Shown in pieces: positions 17,149 to 26,120 of a stretch of DNA of 64,000 nucleotides. The position numbers were made by a program, and so were the translations under genes. The DNA lies in assembly GCA_030826945.1 (NCBI GenBank), contig JAPQLC010000023.1:1-64000 (forward strand), written 5' to 3'. The DNA is from Candidatus Thiobius zoothamnicola. GTDB lineage: Bacteria; Pseudomonadota; Gammaproteobacteria; Chromatiales; Chromatiaceae. Within the stretch, counting starts at the first letter, position 1. Every line of letters begins with the position of its first letter. The notes under the pieces are model-generated. The model was not told the origin of the DNA. It saw only the letters and a list, made by a program, of their open reading frames with translations, and did no database searches.

Positions 17149-18063
17149 ATGGGTAGGCATAAAAAACCGCGTGGCCGTGAGGTCAATGGTATTTTGGTGC
17201 TCGACAAACCGGCGGGGATTTCCTCCAATGCCGCGCTACAGCAGGTCAAACGACTCTATCAGGCGCAAAAAGCTGGACATACTGGCAGTCTGGATCCCTT
17301 AGCGACGGGTATGTTGCCCATTTGTTTTGGTATCGCCACCCGCCTGTCGGCCTATTTGCTGGATGCGGATAAACATTATCAAGTGCGCATCAAGTTGGGA
17401 CAAACCACGACGACTGGCGATGCGGAAGGTGATATCTTGCAAAGCCGCCCGACGGATGGTGTTGGTGAAGCGGAGATTGCCGCTATGCTGCCTCAATTCC
17501 AGGGCGTGATCAGCCAGCTTCCCCCCATGTATTCAGCCTTAAAGCACAAGGGCCAGCGTTTGTATGAACTGGCGCGCCAAGGGATTGAAGTGGAGCGGGA
17601 GCCACGCGAAATCACTGTCCATAATTTGCAGCTTGGTGTTGTTGAGGGCGACGAGTTTGAAATTCAGGTGGCCTGCTCAAAAGGCACCTATGTACGTACG
17701 CTGGCCGAAGACATGGGAGAGGCCTTGGGATGTGGCGCTCATGTCATCGGATTACGGCGCACGGGAGTCGGTCCTTATGTCGAAATGCCCATGTATGCCA
17801 TGGATCAACTACAAGAGGCTGCCGAAGCGCAAACCCTGGACAGCCTGTTGCTGCCGCCGGATAGCGCATTGAATGATTGGCCAGCTGTGTATTTGAGTAA
17901 CGATTTAACTTACTATCTGAAGCAGGGGCAGCCGGTACTGGTGCCCAGATCGCCGACTGATGGTTGGGTGCGTTTGTACCAAATGTCTGATCAATTTCTG
18001 GGGGTTGGAGAAGTGTTGCCGGACGGGCGGATCGGGCCAAGGCGTCTGTTGTCTGGAAAATGA
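17149..18063 (+). CDS. truB: tRNA pseudouridine-55 synthase TruB
   Basis: The 304-residue enzyme makes pseudouridine 55 in the T loop of tRNAs. The motif GHTGSLDPLATGMLP holds the catalytic aspartate; KGTYVRTLAEDMGEALG is the second signature. ATG 17149 is chosen because it begins one base after the rbfA stop; the frame stays open into rbfA. rpsO and pnp, often next, are absent. Confidence 0.97.
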   Translation: MGRHKKPRGREVNGILVLDKPAGISSNAALQQVKRLYQAQKAGHTGSLDPLATGMLPICFGIATRLSAYLLDADKHYQVRIKLGQTTTTGDAEGDILQSRPTDGVGEAEIAAMLPQFQGVISQLPPMYSALKHKGQRLYELARQGIEVEREPREITVHNLQLGVVEGDEFEIQVACSKGTYVRTLAEDMGEALGCGAHVIGLRRTGVGPYVEMPMYAMDQLQEAAEAQTLDSLLLPPDSALNDWPAVYLSNDLTYYLKQGQPVLVPRSPTDGWVRLYQMSDQFLGVGEVLPDGRIGPRRLLSGK

Positions 18064-18100
18064 CGCTGAATCAGCCAATTGATCAAAGCGAGATGATTTC

Positions 18101-18538
18101 GTGATTGGGTTGCTGCAACGTGTGACCCAGGCCAGTGTGACGGTTGATGGTCAGGTGATAGGCCAGATTGGTTCAGGGTTATTGGTTCTGGTCGGTGTGG
18201 AGCCGACGGATACGCCAGACAAAGCAAATCGGTTATTGCGGCGTTTGTTGAATTACCGGGTATTTGCAGACGCGGAAGACAAAATGAATCTCAGCTTGCA
18301 GGATGTCCATGGTGGCTTATTGTTAGTGCCGCAGTTCACCCTGGCGGCTGATACGCATAAGGGGAACCGTCCAGGTTTTTCAACCGCAGCAACGCCTGCA
18401 CTTGGCCGCGAGTTATTCATTTATTTATGCCAGCAAGCCTGTTCGCAATATTCCCAAGTCGCCAGTGGTCATTTTGGCGCGGATATGCAGGTGGCTTTGG
18501 TGAATAATGGGCCTGCCACTTTTTGGTTGAAAGTTTAA
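18101..18538 (+). CDS. dtd: D-aminoacyl-tRNA deacylase
   Basis: The 145-residue protein removes D-amino acids (and Gly) wrongly charged to tRNAs. It starts at GTG 18101 (IGLLQRVTQASVTVDGQV). The C-terminal NNGPATFWL is the expected NxGPxT motif. The other signature, normally SQFTL, reads PQFTL here (LLLVPQFTLAADTHKGNRP), a Ser to Pro change in an active-site segment. The rest is well conserved, so it may still be active. Confidence 0.92.
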   Translation: MIGLLQRVTQASVTVDGQVIGQIGSGLLVLVGVEPTDTPDKANRLLRRLLNYRVFADAEDKMNLSLQDVHGGLLLVPQFTLAADTHKGNRPGFSTAATPALGRELFIYLCQQACSQYSQVASGHFGADMQVALVNNGPATFWLKV

Positions 18539-18665
18539 CGAGCCGTTGAAATTCAACTTATTCAGCCAAGCGCGCGTTTTTCCTTTCGAGATTACTGGTT
18601 GGTTAATATCCATTTAGTGATCAAAATAACCAACTAATTTGATATTGCTCATCTGGGAGTTTGTT

Positions 18666-19256
18666 GTGCCACGCACCGCCTACATTGAACGCCATACTCA
18701 GGAAACTCAAATTCAAGTGGAATTGAATCTGGATGGTGTTGGCCAAAGTCAGTTGGATACTGGCGTGCCATTTCTCGAACATATGCTGGATCAAGTCGCG
18801 CGGCATGGTTTGATCGATCTGAATATCGCTGCCAAAGGCGATCTGCATATCGACGCTCATCATACGGTGGAGGATATTGGCATCACGCTCGGTCAGGCTT
18901 TGGCGCAGGCGGTGGGTGACAAAGCCGGTATTTATCGATATGGGCATGCTTATGTACCGCTGGATGAAGCCTTGTCACGGGTGGTGCTGGATCTCTCAGG
19001 TCGCCCTGGTCTGGTGTTTGAGGTCGATTTCGTACGCAGCACGATTGGGACTTTTGATGTGGATCTGTTCCATGAATTTTTCCAGGGATTGGTGAATCAT
19101 GCGCAAATGACGCTGCATATTGACAACCTGCGTGGACAGAATGCGCATCATCAGGCGGAGACGATTTTTAAGGCATGCGGTCGTGCCTTGCGCATGGCGT
19201 TAGCTGTGGATTCGCGCATGGGGCGGAATATTCCTTCCACTAAAGGGTGCCTTTGA
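18666..19256 (+). CDS. hisB: Imidazoleglycerol-phosphate dehydratase
   Basis: This is the 196-residue monofunctional HisB of histidine synthesis. The manganese-binding histidine motifs are present ([11 protein letters not shown] and the later [12 protein letters not shown]). GTG 18666 is chosen because GGGAG lies 6 bases upstream and the protein then begins [13 protein letters not shown], like homologues. In many proteobacteria hisH, hisA and hisF follow; here the gene stands alone, so the rest of the pathway is encoded elsewhere. Confidence 0.95.
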   Translation: MPRTAYIERHTQETQIQVELNLDGVGQSQLDTGVPFLEHMLDQVARHGLIDLNIAAKGDLHIDAHHTVEDIGITLGQALAQAVGDKAGIYRYGHAYVPLDEALSRVVLDLSGRPGLVFEVDFVRSTIGTFDVDLFHEFFQGLVNHAQMTLHIDNLRGQNAHHQAETIFKACGRALRMALAVDSRMGRNIPSTKGCL

Positions 19257-19321
19257 AGCCGGAGTTCTATTCAGGCGGCGTGTACGGCGGTAACAATGCG
19301 CATTTATATCCCGCAAACGGT

Positions 19322-19384
19322 GTTTTCTGCCCATTTTTGCGTTGTTTCGCGCTTACCTGAGCGAATTCCAATAGCCTGTTAGGT
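19322..19384 (+). repeat. Intergenic repeat copy B (core TTGTTTCGCGCTTACCTGAG)
   Basis: The identical 20-base core lies at 19342-19361 with the same flanks as copy A near 11755: GTTTTCT before it, and GAAT then AGCCTGTTA after it. It sits between the ends of the convergent hisB and dioxygenase genes. Confidence 0.6.
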
Positions 19385-19438
19385 CCGATTGGGCATGTTT
19401 TTACCTTGTATGGGGCTGCCTGAGTCGAGTTCACCAGC

Positions 19439-20107
19439 TTAAATTTCGGACCACATGCGCAGTAAATTGACATAGCTGCGATCCAATCGTTTGGTGTGCT
19501 CAATGTCTGGTTGTTGCTGGAGTAATGTTTCGCGCACTTGGTCCAGGTCATATAGCAATGTGCGTTTTTGCGGATCCCGCACGAAACTTTGTATCCAGGT
19601 CAGGGCCACCAAACGTTCGCCGCGAGTGACTTCAGCGACCCGGTGCAGGCTGCTGGACGGATAGATCACAGCGCTGCCGGCATCCAGTTTGATGGTTTGT
19701 TCGCCAAAATGGGTGTGGATGACCAACTCGCCGCCCTCATAATCATTCGGATCACTGAGAAAGAGGGTCATCGAAATATCGCTGCGGAATTTGCCACCGC
19801 CCATGATGGGATCATCCACATGATCGCCATAGCGCATGCCAGGCTGGTAGCGCGCAAAAATAAAATCGGCCACTTGACGGGGTAAGGTGGCGCGGCGAAA
19901 GTCTGCATGATGCCCCAAAGCTGGCATGATGATGCGATACAGGCGCTGTAATAATTCAGGAGATTGGGCTAATTCTTCATTCTGCTTAACCGGACTGGCG
20001 GCGCGACCGGCGCTGAGTTTGCCGTCAACAAAATCACCTTGTTGAAGCAACTGCGTTAATTTATCAATTTGGGCAGGGTTGAGCAGAGCGGGAATTGTTA
20101 ACAGCAC
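19439..20107 (-). CDS. PiuC/YbiX-family Fe(II)/2-oxoglutarate dioxygenase
   Basis: The 222-residue protein matches PKHD-type hydroxylases: GKLSAGRAASPVKQNEEL near the start, the Fe(II) ligands in the HxD motif (YGDHVDDPIMG) and the distal His in SSSLHRVAEVT, followed by the 2-oxoglutarate-binding arginine region. The C-terminal half is YbiX-like. Family members are often linked to iron uptake or siderophore receptors; no TonB receptor is adjacent here. The substrate is unknown. Confidence 0.9.
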   Translation of the reverse strand: MLLTIPALLNPAQIDKLTQLLQQGDFVDGKLSAGRAASPVKQNEELAQSPELLQRLYRIIMPALGHHADFRRATLPRQVADFIFARYQPGMRYGDHVDDPIMGGGKFRSDISMTLFLSDPNDYEGGELVIHTHFGEQTIKLDAGSAVIYPSSSLHRVAEVTRGERLVALTWIQSFVRDPQKRTLLYDLDQVRETLLQQQPDIEHTKRLDRSYVNLLRMWSEI

Positions 20108-20148
20108 GGGCTAAAATACGCTATCGCAGTTATAGATGAAGACAGACC

Positions 20149-20730
20149 ATGATACTGAACACACTCCTTAACGACCAGCAGCTTACCTTGAATGTTCCGG
20201 ATCAATTGATCGCGCAGGCGGAGGGATTCTTCGCCCGAATGGATCAGGATATGGACAAAGGTTGGCAAGTAAACCGTGAATGGGTCGAACAGCCAAATGC
20301 TTATCTACGGGGTCAAATTGCGGCCAACAAGCTACTGACCGCACTGGAGAATGAAGATCATAAGTTGGGCCGTTTGATGGCCGGGTATATTTTGTCGCGG
20401 TTTCCGGACATTCAATTATTGGAGTTATCTGAGCAAGGTGAAACTCGTGATCATGTGTTGAATTTACCCGGCACTCAAGTGAGTCAGTCGTCTTCATTGG
20501 GTTTTAGCCACCAAGGTTTACCGGGTGGATTGGATGAAAACCAAGCGATGGCGCAGGCGAATAAAGATGTCAGCGGTGTGTTTAAACGTGGTAAGCAACA
20601 TTACTTTTCCGTATTCAACCATACGCATGCGCAGTGGCATGAATCGCCTGCATTTGCTCAGCCAGGCGATGCGGAAAAAGCGCGTGAACAAGTCTTTAAA
20701 CAACGTTTGGATGCTTTGGTTAGCGGTTGA
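20149..20730 (+). CDS. Conserved hypothetical protein
   Basis: I do not recognise this 193-residue protein. It has no signal peptide or membrane segment. The N-terminal half is helical (GFFARMDQDMDKGWQVNREW), and the middle is a loop rich in Gly, Ser and Gln. The C-terminus is charged. It overlaps the next gene by one base (TGATG), so the two are translationally coupled. It is divergent from the dioxygenase, 41 bases away, possibly from a shared promoter region. Confidence 0.7.
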   Translation: MILNTLLNDQQLTLNVPDQLIAQAEGFFARMDQDMDKGWQVNREWVEQPNAYLRGQIAANKLLTALENEDHKLGRLMAGYILSRFPDIQLLELSEQGETRDHVLNLPGTQVSQSSSLGFSHQGLPGGLDENQAMAQANKDVSGVFKRGKQHYFSVFNHTHAQWHESPAFAQPGDAEKAREQVFKQRLDALVSG

Positions 20731-21086
20731 TGGCGACCATTGATCATGTCACCGCGCCTTTAGTGCTGCGCAACCCGCAAGGGGGCGAAAAGGTCATCGC
20801 CGCTTGTTTCCAGCACCCTCAGGGAGTGTTATATCTGGATTTGTTCTGGCACTTGAGCACGCCGAATGAAGCGGCCCATTGGCTGAAAGGTGAATTGACT
20901 GGGGAGGGGCCATGGCGGATTGGCAACCATCGGATCCGGGTGCTAGGTTGCCCACAAACCGATCCGCATCTGCAAGAGCCTTATGCGGAGTGGCGGACTT
21001 ATCTGCAAAATCATGGGGATGAATACCCTTTCCGGCAGCAGATGATGGCGGTTGCGCGGCGTTTAATGGGTGGAAGTGAGTTATAG
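20730..21086 (+). CDS. Conserved hypothetical protein, coupled to the preceding gene
   Basis: This 118-residue soluble protein has no recognised domain. The core VLYLDLFWHLSTPNEAAHWL is followed by RIGNHRIRVLGCP and a C-terminal helix. The ATG at 20730 overlaps the previous TGA by one base. Coupling suggests both proteins act together, but the sequence gives no function. Confidence 0.68.
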   Translation: MATIDHVTAPLVLRNPQGGEKVIAACFQHPQGVLYLDLFWHLSTPNEAAHWLKGELTGEGPWRIGNHRIRVLGCPQTDPHLQEPYAEWRTYLQNHGDEYPFRQQMMAVARRLMGGSEL

Positions 21087-21152
21087 GGCAATTGGTTTAT
21101 TGTGTATCCTATAGAGTCAGTGCGCTCACGGGTGGCGGTAATGATGATTTTA

Positions 21153-21746
21153 TCATTTCGTTTTATCCATCTGGAATATGAGATGGGTCAGGTGGTTTTT
21201 AATGTGGGTTCTGGCTTCTTCATAATCTTTAAATAAAAAGATTATGAAGGCGTCAGCCGTCCGGTTTTTATGCATCGCCAACAGCATGGCTGCTGGGTAG
21301 TTTTTGCTGTATTCAGGATCAACATCGAAAATTGACATGGCGGCCCAGTCTGCGCCGAAAACTTTCTGGGCGTCTTCCGGCATATATTCCCTGGTGGGGG
21401 TGTTGCCGCCAATTGAAAGATTACCGGTCAGTGATTGAAACAGGCGTGAAAAGATATGATTGGGGTCTGGGGTCGCGCCATGCGGGTCATCATAATCAAT
21501 GATCACTCGGTTGATCGGGCGTAAGGCGTAACGGATTTCCAGTTTTCCATCCGCGCTTTTGATGCCTTTCTCGTAAGTCAGGTAAGGGTTATCTACCGGG
21601 GTGACTTCAACAAAGCCTGCAGGAAATCGCCATTGCATGCCGCTTTCTTTAACCAGGGCGGTGAATAAATCTTCACCATAAACCGGTGAAATCAACCAAG
21701 CCAACAGCAGCCCGATGACCCATTTTGCCCGGGTGCGATTTTTCAT
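21153..21746 (-). CDS. Secreted hypothetical protein
   Basis: The 197-residue protein has a clear signal peptide (residues 1-24, WVIGLLLAWLISPVYG) and no cysteine in the mature part. The mature part contains RYALRPINRVIIDYDDPHG and a C-terminal IIFLFKDYEEA. I cannot assign a family. It lies 10 bases downstream of the TPR gene on the same strand and close to the 12-haem cytochrome, so it may belong to the same periplasmic unit. Confidence 0.7.
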   Translation of the reverse strand: MKNRTRAKWVIGLLLAWLISPVYGEDLFTALVKESGMQWRFPAGFVEVTPVDNPYLTYEKGIKSADGKLEIRYALRPINRVIIDYDDPHGATPDPNHIFSRLFQSLTGNLSIGGNTPTREYMPEDAQKVFGADWAAMSIFDVDPEYSKNYPAAMLLAMHKNRTADAFIIFLFKDYEEARTHIKNHLTHLIFQMDKTK

Positions 21747-21756
21747 TGGCGATCCT

Positions 21757-22485
21757 TTATGAGGTACTTTCTGGTGTGGCTTCCGTGGCTTTATCCCGCC
21801 AGTTTTTCAATATGTCCCGAGCGGCTTGTTTGGACTTTTCCTCTTTAGCCAGATTGATGAAGCGCTCCATATCCGCGATGGCTTCGGTTCTATTTCCCAG
21901 GGCGTCATAGACGGCTGATCGATTGAAGTAAGGGCCGGGGGCATGGGGGTTGACGGCGATGCAGCGTTCAAAATCTGCCAAAGCACTTTGATGATTACCT
22001 GCATTCATGTGCAGAAATCCCCGATTGAAACGGGCGGGAACGAAATCCGGATTGAGTTTTATGGCCTGATTCAAATCCGCCAAAGCTTCCCGGACACGAC
22101 CAAATTTCAGATAAGCATGAGATCGATTGACATAAGCCTTGATATCTTTCGGATTCAGGTTGATGGCGGTTTCAAGATCCTGCAATGCCGCCGCGACTTT
22201 ATTTTGCTGTAATAACATGCTGCCGCGTACGGCGTGTATTTCCGCATTTTCAGGGAATTTTGCAGCGGCGATATCCAAGGTGCGCATGGCTTCGCCCTGA
22301 CGGCCTTCGGCCATATGTTGCAACGCCACCATAATACGCTGATCGGGTCGTAATTTATCGTGTGGGTGATGTTGTCCATGTGGCTTGCCTGGCGTGGTTA
22401 ACATGGGAACTTGCGTCGCTTGAAGTGGATGCCCGGCGAGCAATAATGCCAACATCAAAGCACTGAAAAGAGGTGGGTTCGACAA
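21757..22485 (-). CDS. Periplasmic TPR-repeat protein
   Basis: The 242-residue protein carries a signal peptide (ALMLALLLAGHPLQA) and about five tetratricopeptide repeats between residues 50 and 215 (for example AEIHAVRGSMLLQQNKVAAA and AYVNRSHAYLKFGRVREALA). TPR arrays serve protein-protein contacts. I choose TTG at 22485 because AGGAG lies 7 bases upstream; the in-frame ATG at 22509 sits in the T-run of a terminator and has no binding site. It follows the 12-haem cytochrome gene and may help assemble or dock it. Confidence 0.8.
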   Translation of the reverse strand: MSNPPLFSALMLALLLAGHPLQATQVPMLTTPGKPHGQHHPHDKLRPDQRIMVALQHMAEGRQGEAMRTLDIAAAKFPENAEIHAVRGSMLLQQNKVAAALQDLETAINLNPKDIKAYVNRSHAYLKFGRVREALADLNQAIKLNPDFVPARFNRGFLHMNAGNHQSALADFERCIAVNPHAPGPYFNRSAVYDALGNRTEAIADMERFINLAKEEKSKQAARDILKNWRDKATEATPESTS

Positions 22486-22509
22486 TGGGAGGCTCCTGTT
22501 GATGTTCAT

Positions 22510-22539
22510 AAAAAAGGGTCCTCCTCACCAGAGGACCCT
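22510..22539 (-). terminator. Strong terminator between the 12-haem cytochrome and TPR genes
   Basis: On the minus strand, AGGGTCCTC and GAGGACCCT form a perfect 9-bp stem with a 7-base loop, followed by six T residues. It lies 18 bases after the cytochrome stop and immediately before the TPR gene. Some readthrough or a separate promoter must feed the TPR gene. Confidence 0.85.
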
Positions 22540-22556
22540 ACATCAGTATAAGGATG

Positions 22557-24953
22557 TCAGTTATTCACAATAGGTGAGTTATTTTGGCTTCGCTGATCAG
22601 CATATGCCTTGAACATTTTGTTCATTAGCTCAATATGCTGTGAGTCATTCAACTGGCCTTTGGTCGCTACTTTATCCCACAGCTCTGTATTGGACATTTC
22701 ACGATGGCAGCCCATGCATAACCCGGTGCGTTCCATGGCGTCGCGCATTTCCTTCGGTAGTGCGCGGGATAATGGCCAGTGAGTGCCTACCGTCTGGGTT
22801 TGCTGGCCGTCTTTGATAATGGTGGACCAGTCGTAATCCAGATCGGCGATCTTGGGGATTTGGATCTGATGCCGACCAGGGATTACCTGACCGGTTTTCT
22901 GATCAATCAAATCCTCAACGATATCGCGCGGATAACCGGTCTGGAATACGCCGCCGCTGATCCCGTAGCCAAGGGCTTTGGGGTTATTGTGGCAGGATTC
23001 ACAGGTACGCGCCTTGCGTTGCGCCGAGTGCGGCTGCACTGGAGCCATGTCAATGGCATCCGGCACCCGGGTTTGTCCTAATGCCTTTTGCTCATCGTAA
23101 GATTTACCAAGTTCGTTCAGCGCCACTGTCTGGCCATCACGCCCAATGACGGTATAGACAATCTGGCAACCTGGCATTAATGGAGTCACCCGGCCTTCGC
23201 CATTGATGCCAAGCACCGGTTCCTCCCAGCGTAAGTAGGAGCGTGTCTCAAACACCTTGCCCGGGCTTTTGATGCCGCTGCTGCCAATTTTGGATTCGGC
23301 TGTGGAGCCATCGGGGAATTTCTGATTACCCGAAGCCACCCAGTCGGTATCCTGATAGGGATTGCCTTTGGCGTCTTTGCCGTAATTCACCTGAACATGG
23401 CAGCCATAACACTGGGGCACCCAGGAAGCGTGACAGGCGTAGCACTCCAGAGATTCATTGTGTTTTTCCACTTGGCTCATGGCGACCTTGGCGTCCGGGC
23501 TTTTCCAGCTATCCGTGATAGCCAGATTTTTCAGCACTGGCACCTCAAAGTCATTACCGGTGGCCGAGTGCATAATGACTTTATCGCCATGTTTGACCAC
23601 ATTGCCAAAGGCGTTGCCGCGCGCGGTTTTGAGATAACCATCGCCTTGTTCATACACAGTGGCGAAAGCGGCGGTTTCATTCATCAGTTCATTGGTCAGA
23701 CCGCGCGGCGTTTCTTCCAGTTGCTGGGCGAATTCTTCTGAATAACCAAGCGGTAACTCCCAAGGGAATTTGTCAGGCGTGCCGTGGCAGTCCTGGCATT
23801 CAACTTCAACCTGAGCCAGTGTGGTGCCGAAGATATTGCCGTCGCCATGCATATCAATGGAGGTATGGCAATCCTGGCAGAGCATGCCGCCTTTGGGGTT
23901 TTCCGGGCGGGATTTGATTTGATGATGCAAATCATCAGAAATGAACAGATAACGTTTGGTATGCAATTTGGGCTGCGTATTCCCTTGCTCATTGTAAGGT
24001 GAGCCATAGGGGAATTCCATCAGGCCCTGATAAGTGACACCGATGCGTTTGCCCCGGTTGTGGCAGGAGTTACAGGTTTCGACTGGGATGCCCGAATATT
24101 CCACGTCGCCATGCTTGATCTTGGTTTTCCGGGTCGCCTGGATTTTATGAATCAGCACATGGCCGCGTTCATTTTTATCAATGGATTTGTCCTGCCCTTC
24201 GTAGAAGCCTTCATTGCCATAAGGCATATGGCAGGAGGAGCAGCCCTGGCCGCGATAATCGCCTCGCTTCTCACGTCCGTTGACAGCCACATGGCAGCGC
24301 TGACATTGCTGGCGTGAATAGGTGAAGCCAGCGAGCTTGGGATCCTGCTCGATCTCTTCCACCGAAGGTTGCGGCACCATTTTCAATTCTGTGGGAAACT
24401 GTTCTTTATGTGCCGCTATCATGGCCTGCATATAAGTTTTGTATTCGGCGGAGCCGACTTGAGGGATTGGGCCATCCGTATCTTTCACATCATAATTGCC
24501 CCATGGCACCTGATAATTCTGCACTTCCGGAATGCCCCAGGTATGCAGGTTGCCTTGCAGCTTACCGGCTTCTGTATTCATCAATGAGCGTTCTAAACGG
24601 TAGCTATAACCGCTGTGACAACCTGATTGTCCGCAACTGTTCTCGGCGACCCAAATGGAGCCGGGATCCGGGTAGAAGAGTTGTGGCCCGTTTTCCTTCA
24701 CCAAACCCTCAGGCGAACCCTGATGGGCGGCCTCAAGGGTTTGACCGGCAGGGTTGCCGCCGTGGCAAATCACGCAACCTTCTGGATCGCCATGCATTGC
24801 GCCCTTGGCTTTGATAATCTGCATCATGGCACTTTGTTCATCACGGATGGAGGCGATGCCATCATGGCAGCTTAGACATCCTTCTGCAGTGATGGCATGA
24901 CCGCTGAAAAGCCAGCTGATCGCCAGCATGCTTAATAAGATCAGGCGTTTCAT
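22557..24953 (-). CDS. Periplasmic multihaem cytochrome c with 12 haem-binding motifs
   Basis: The 798-residue protein has a signal peptide (MKRLILLSMLAISWLFSGHA). Eleven CXXCH sites occur in order: CLSCH, CVICH, CQRCH, CSSCH, CNSCH, CQDCH twice, CYACH, CYGCH, CESCH and CMGCH. One longer CX4CH (CGQSGCH) follows the second, giving 12 candidate haems. ATG 24953 starts the signal peptide. It should transfer electrons in the periplasm. I cannot say whether it is catalytic or a conduit, and I do not recognise a named family. The TPR and secreted hypothetical genes downstream are likely partners. Confidence 0.9.
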   Translation of the reverse strand: MKRLILLSMLAISWLFSGHAITAEGCLSCHDGIASIRDEQSAMMQIIKAKGAMHGDPEGCVICHGGNPAGQTLEAAHQGSPEGLVKENGPQLFYPDPGSIWVAENSCGQSGCHSGYSYRLERSLMNTEAGKLQGNLHTWGIPEVQNYQVPWGNYDVKDTDGPIPQVGSAEYKTYMQAMIAAHKEQFPTELKMVPQPSVEEIEQDPKLAGFTYSRQQCQRCHVAVNGREKRGDYRGQGCSSCHMPYGNEGFYEGQDKSIDKNERGHVLIHKIQATRKTKIKHGDVEYSGIPVETCNSCHNRGKRIGVTYQGLMEFPYGSPYNEQGNTQPKLHTKRYLFISDDLHHQIKSRPENPKGGMLCQDCHTSIDMHGDGNIFGTTLAQVEVECQDCHGTPDKFPWELPLGYSEEFAQQLEETPRGLTNELMNETAAFATVYEQGDGYLKTARGNAFGNVVKHGDKVIMHSATGNDFEVPVLKNLAITDSWKSPDAKVAMSQVEKHNESLECYACHASWVPQCYGCHVQVNYGKDAKGNPYQDTDWVASGNQKFPDGSTAESKIGSSGIKSPGKVFETRSYLRWEEPVLGINGEGRVTPLMPGCQIVYTVIGRDGQTVALNELGKSYDEQKALGQTRVPDAIDMAPVQPHSAQRKARTCESCHNNPKALGYGISGGVFQTGYPRDIVEDLIDQKTGQVIPGRHQIQIPKIADLDYDWSTIIKDGQQTQTVGTHWPLSRALPKEMRDAMERTGLCMGCHREMSNTELWDKVATKGQLNDSQHIELMNKMFKAYADQRSQNNSPIVNN

Positions 24954-25137
24954 TGGAATACTCTTCAAAATAGATGCTGTAACGGAAATCATACGTATGG
25001 GCCGTTATATATTGTTCGCTTTGATCGAACCATTTGCTTGCGGGCATGGGGCATTGATATTGCCGCAAGTTTTACAATTGTAGTCTTATTTTCGAGTTTC
25101 ACTCTCCGCAATTTGTTTAGCGGGCCGCTTTATTCCT

Positions 25138-25830
25138 TCAAGATAAATAAAATGCGGCCAGTGCCAAATCTTCGGGCCGGGTGATCTTCAGATTGTCCGC
25201 ATGCCCTTCGACGATGATTGGTTGGTCTCCAGCGTATTCAATTGCACTGGCTTCGTCGGTTATTGGTATGCCAGCATCAATCGCGTCTTGCATTGCTTGA
25301 TGCAAACGAGCGAAGCGAAACATCTGTGGCGTGAGGGCATGCCAAAGCTGATCACGGTTGACCGTTTCATGGATATACCCAGCAGTGTCCGTGCGCTTCA
25401 TGGTGTCGCGCACTGGCGCGCCCAGCAACCCGCCTTCTGGGTGCTGTTCGACTTGTTCAATTAGCTGGCTGATGTCTTCCCGGCGCACACAAGGCCTGGC
25501 GGCATCATGCACCAGAACCCAATCATCAGGTTGGGCTTCATCAGCCAGTGCATCCAAGGCGTGTAATACCGAATGGCGACGTTCCTCACCCCCATTGACC
25601 CGAACCAGATCAGGGTGTTGAGCATACTCAGTCCGCTCCCACCACATATCCTGTTGATTTAAGGCGACATATATTCGATCCAATGCAGGATGGAATAACA
25701 GACGTTCGATGGTATGTTCGATCACTGTCCGCCCGGATAATGGTAAATATTGCTTGGGTATATCGGCACCCATGCGTTTGCCAACTCCGGCGGCAGGAAT
25801 GATGACCCAACGATTAGCCGGGTTTTTCAT
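25138..25830 (-). CDS. ispD: 2-C-methyl-D-erythritol 4-phosphate cytidylyltransferase
   Basis: The 230-residue enzyme makes CDP-methylerythritol in the MEP isoprenoid pathway. The nucleotide-binding start (IIPAAGVGKRMGADIPKQYLPL), VLVHDAARPCV near residue 105 and TDEASAIEYAG near 190 are IspD signatures. It overlaps the ftsB stop by four bases. This ftsB-ispD order is typical of gammaproteobacteria; ispF, which often follows, is not next. Confidence 0.97.
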   Translation of the reverse strand: MKNPANRWVIIPAAGVGKRMGADIPKQYLPLSGRTVIEHTIERLLFHPALDRIYVALNQQDMWWERTEYAQHPDLVRVNGGEERRHSVLHALDALADEAQPDDWVLVHDAARPCVRREDISQLIEQVEQHPEGGLLGAPVRDTMKRTDTAGYIHETVNRDQLWHALTPQMFRFARLHQAMQDAIDAGIPITDEASAIEYAGDQPIIVEGHADNLKITRPEDLALAAFYLS

Positions 25831-26120
25831 TGGTTGGTCTCTTTACGGTCAATTAACTGGAAATAGGTTTCCCCGGAACGAATCATGCCCAGTTTTGTGC
25901 GTGCTCGCGCTTCAATAGCGGTATCTTCGTGTTTCAAACTGACCACCTCGGCGCGTAAAGCTTGATTACGTTGTTTAAGTTTTTCCAGTTTGTCTTGTTG
26001 TTCGGCCAATTGTTGCTGTAGCGCATGGACCTCAGCGAAACTGCCTTCGCCAATCCACAGGCGATACTGTAAGCCAAACAACAGGATAATCAGCAGAATG
26101 GTATAAATTTTGTAGCGCAT
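25827..26120 (-). CDS. ftsB: Cell-division protein FtsB
   Basis: The 97-residue protein has an N-terminal membrane segment (YTILLIILLFGLQYRLWIG), a periplasmic coiled coil (about 28-65) and the C-terminal ARTKLGMIRSGETYFQ typical of FtsB, which joins FtsL and FtsQ at the septum. ATG 26120 is chosen because it starts the membrane segment; the frame opens to 26276 with unrelated sequence. The upstream neighbour is acnB where enolase is more usual. Confidence 0.93.
   Translation of the reverse strand: MRYKIYTILLIILLFGLQYRLWIGEGSFAEVHALQQQLAEQQDKLEKLKQRNQALRAEVVSLKHEDTAIEARARTKLGMIRSGETYFQLIDRKETNQ

Noticed and set aside
22779-24875. Open frames on the plus strand opposite the 12-haem cytochrome
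   Set aside because: The minus-strand gene has a signal peptide and 12 haem motifs; the opposite frames show no conserved features.
24993-25137. GTTCG/CGAAC inverted repeat upstream of the 12-haem cytochrome, considered as an FNR-type site
   Set aside because: It lacks the TTGAT/ATCAA half sites and has only 5-bp arms, so no regulator can be named.
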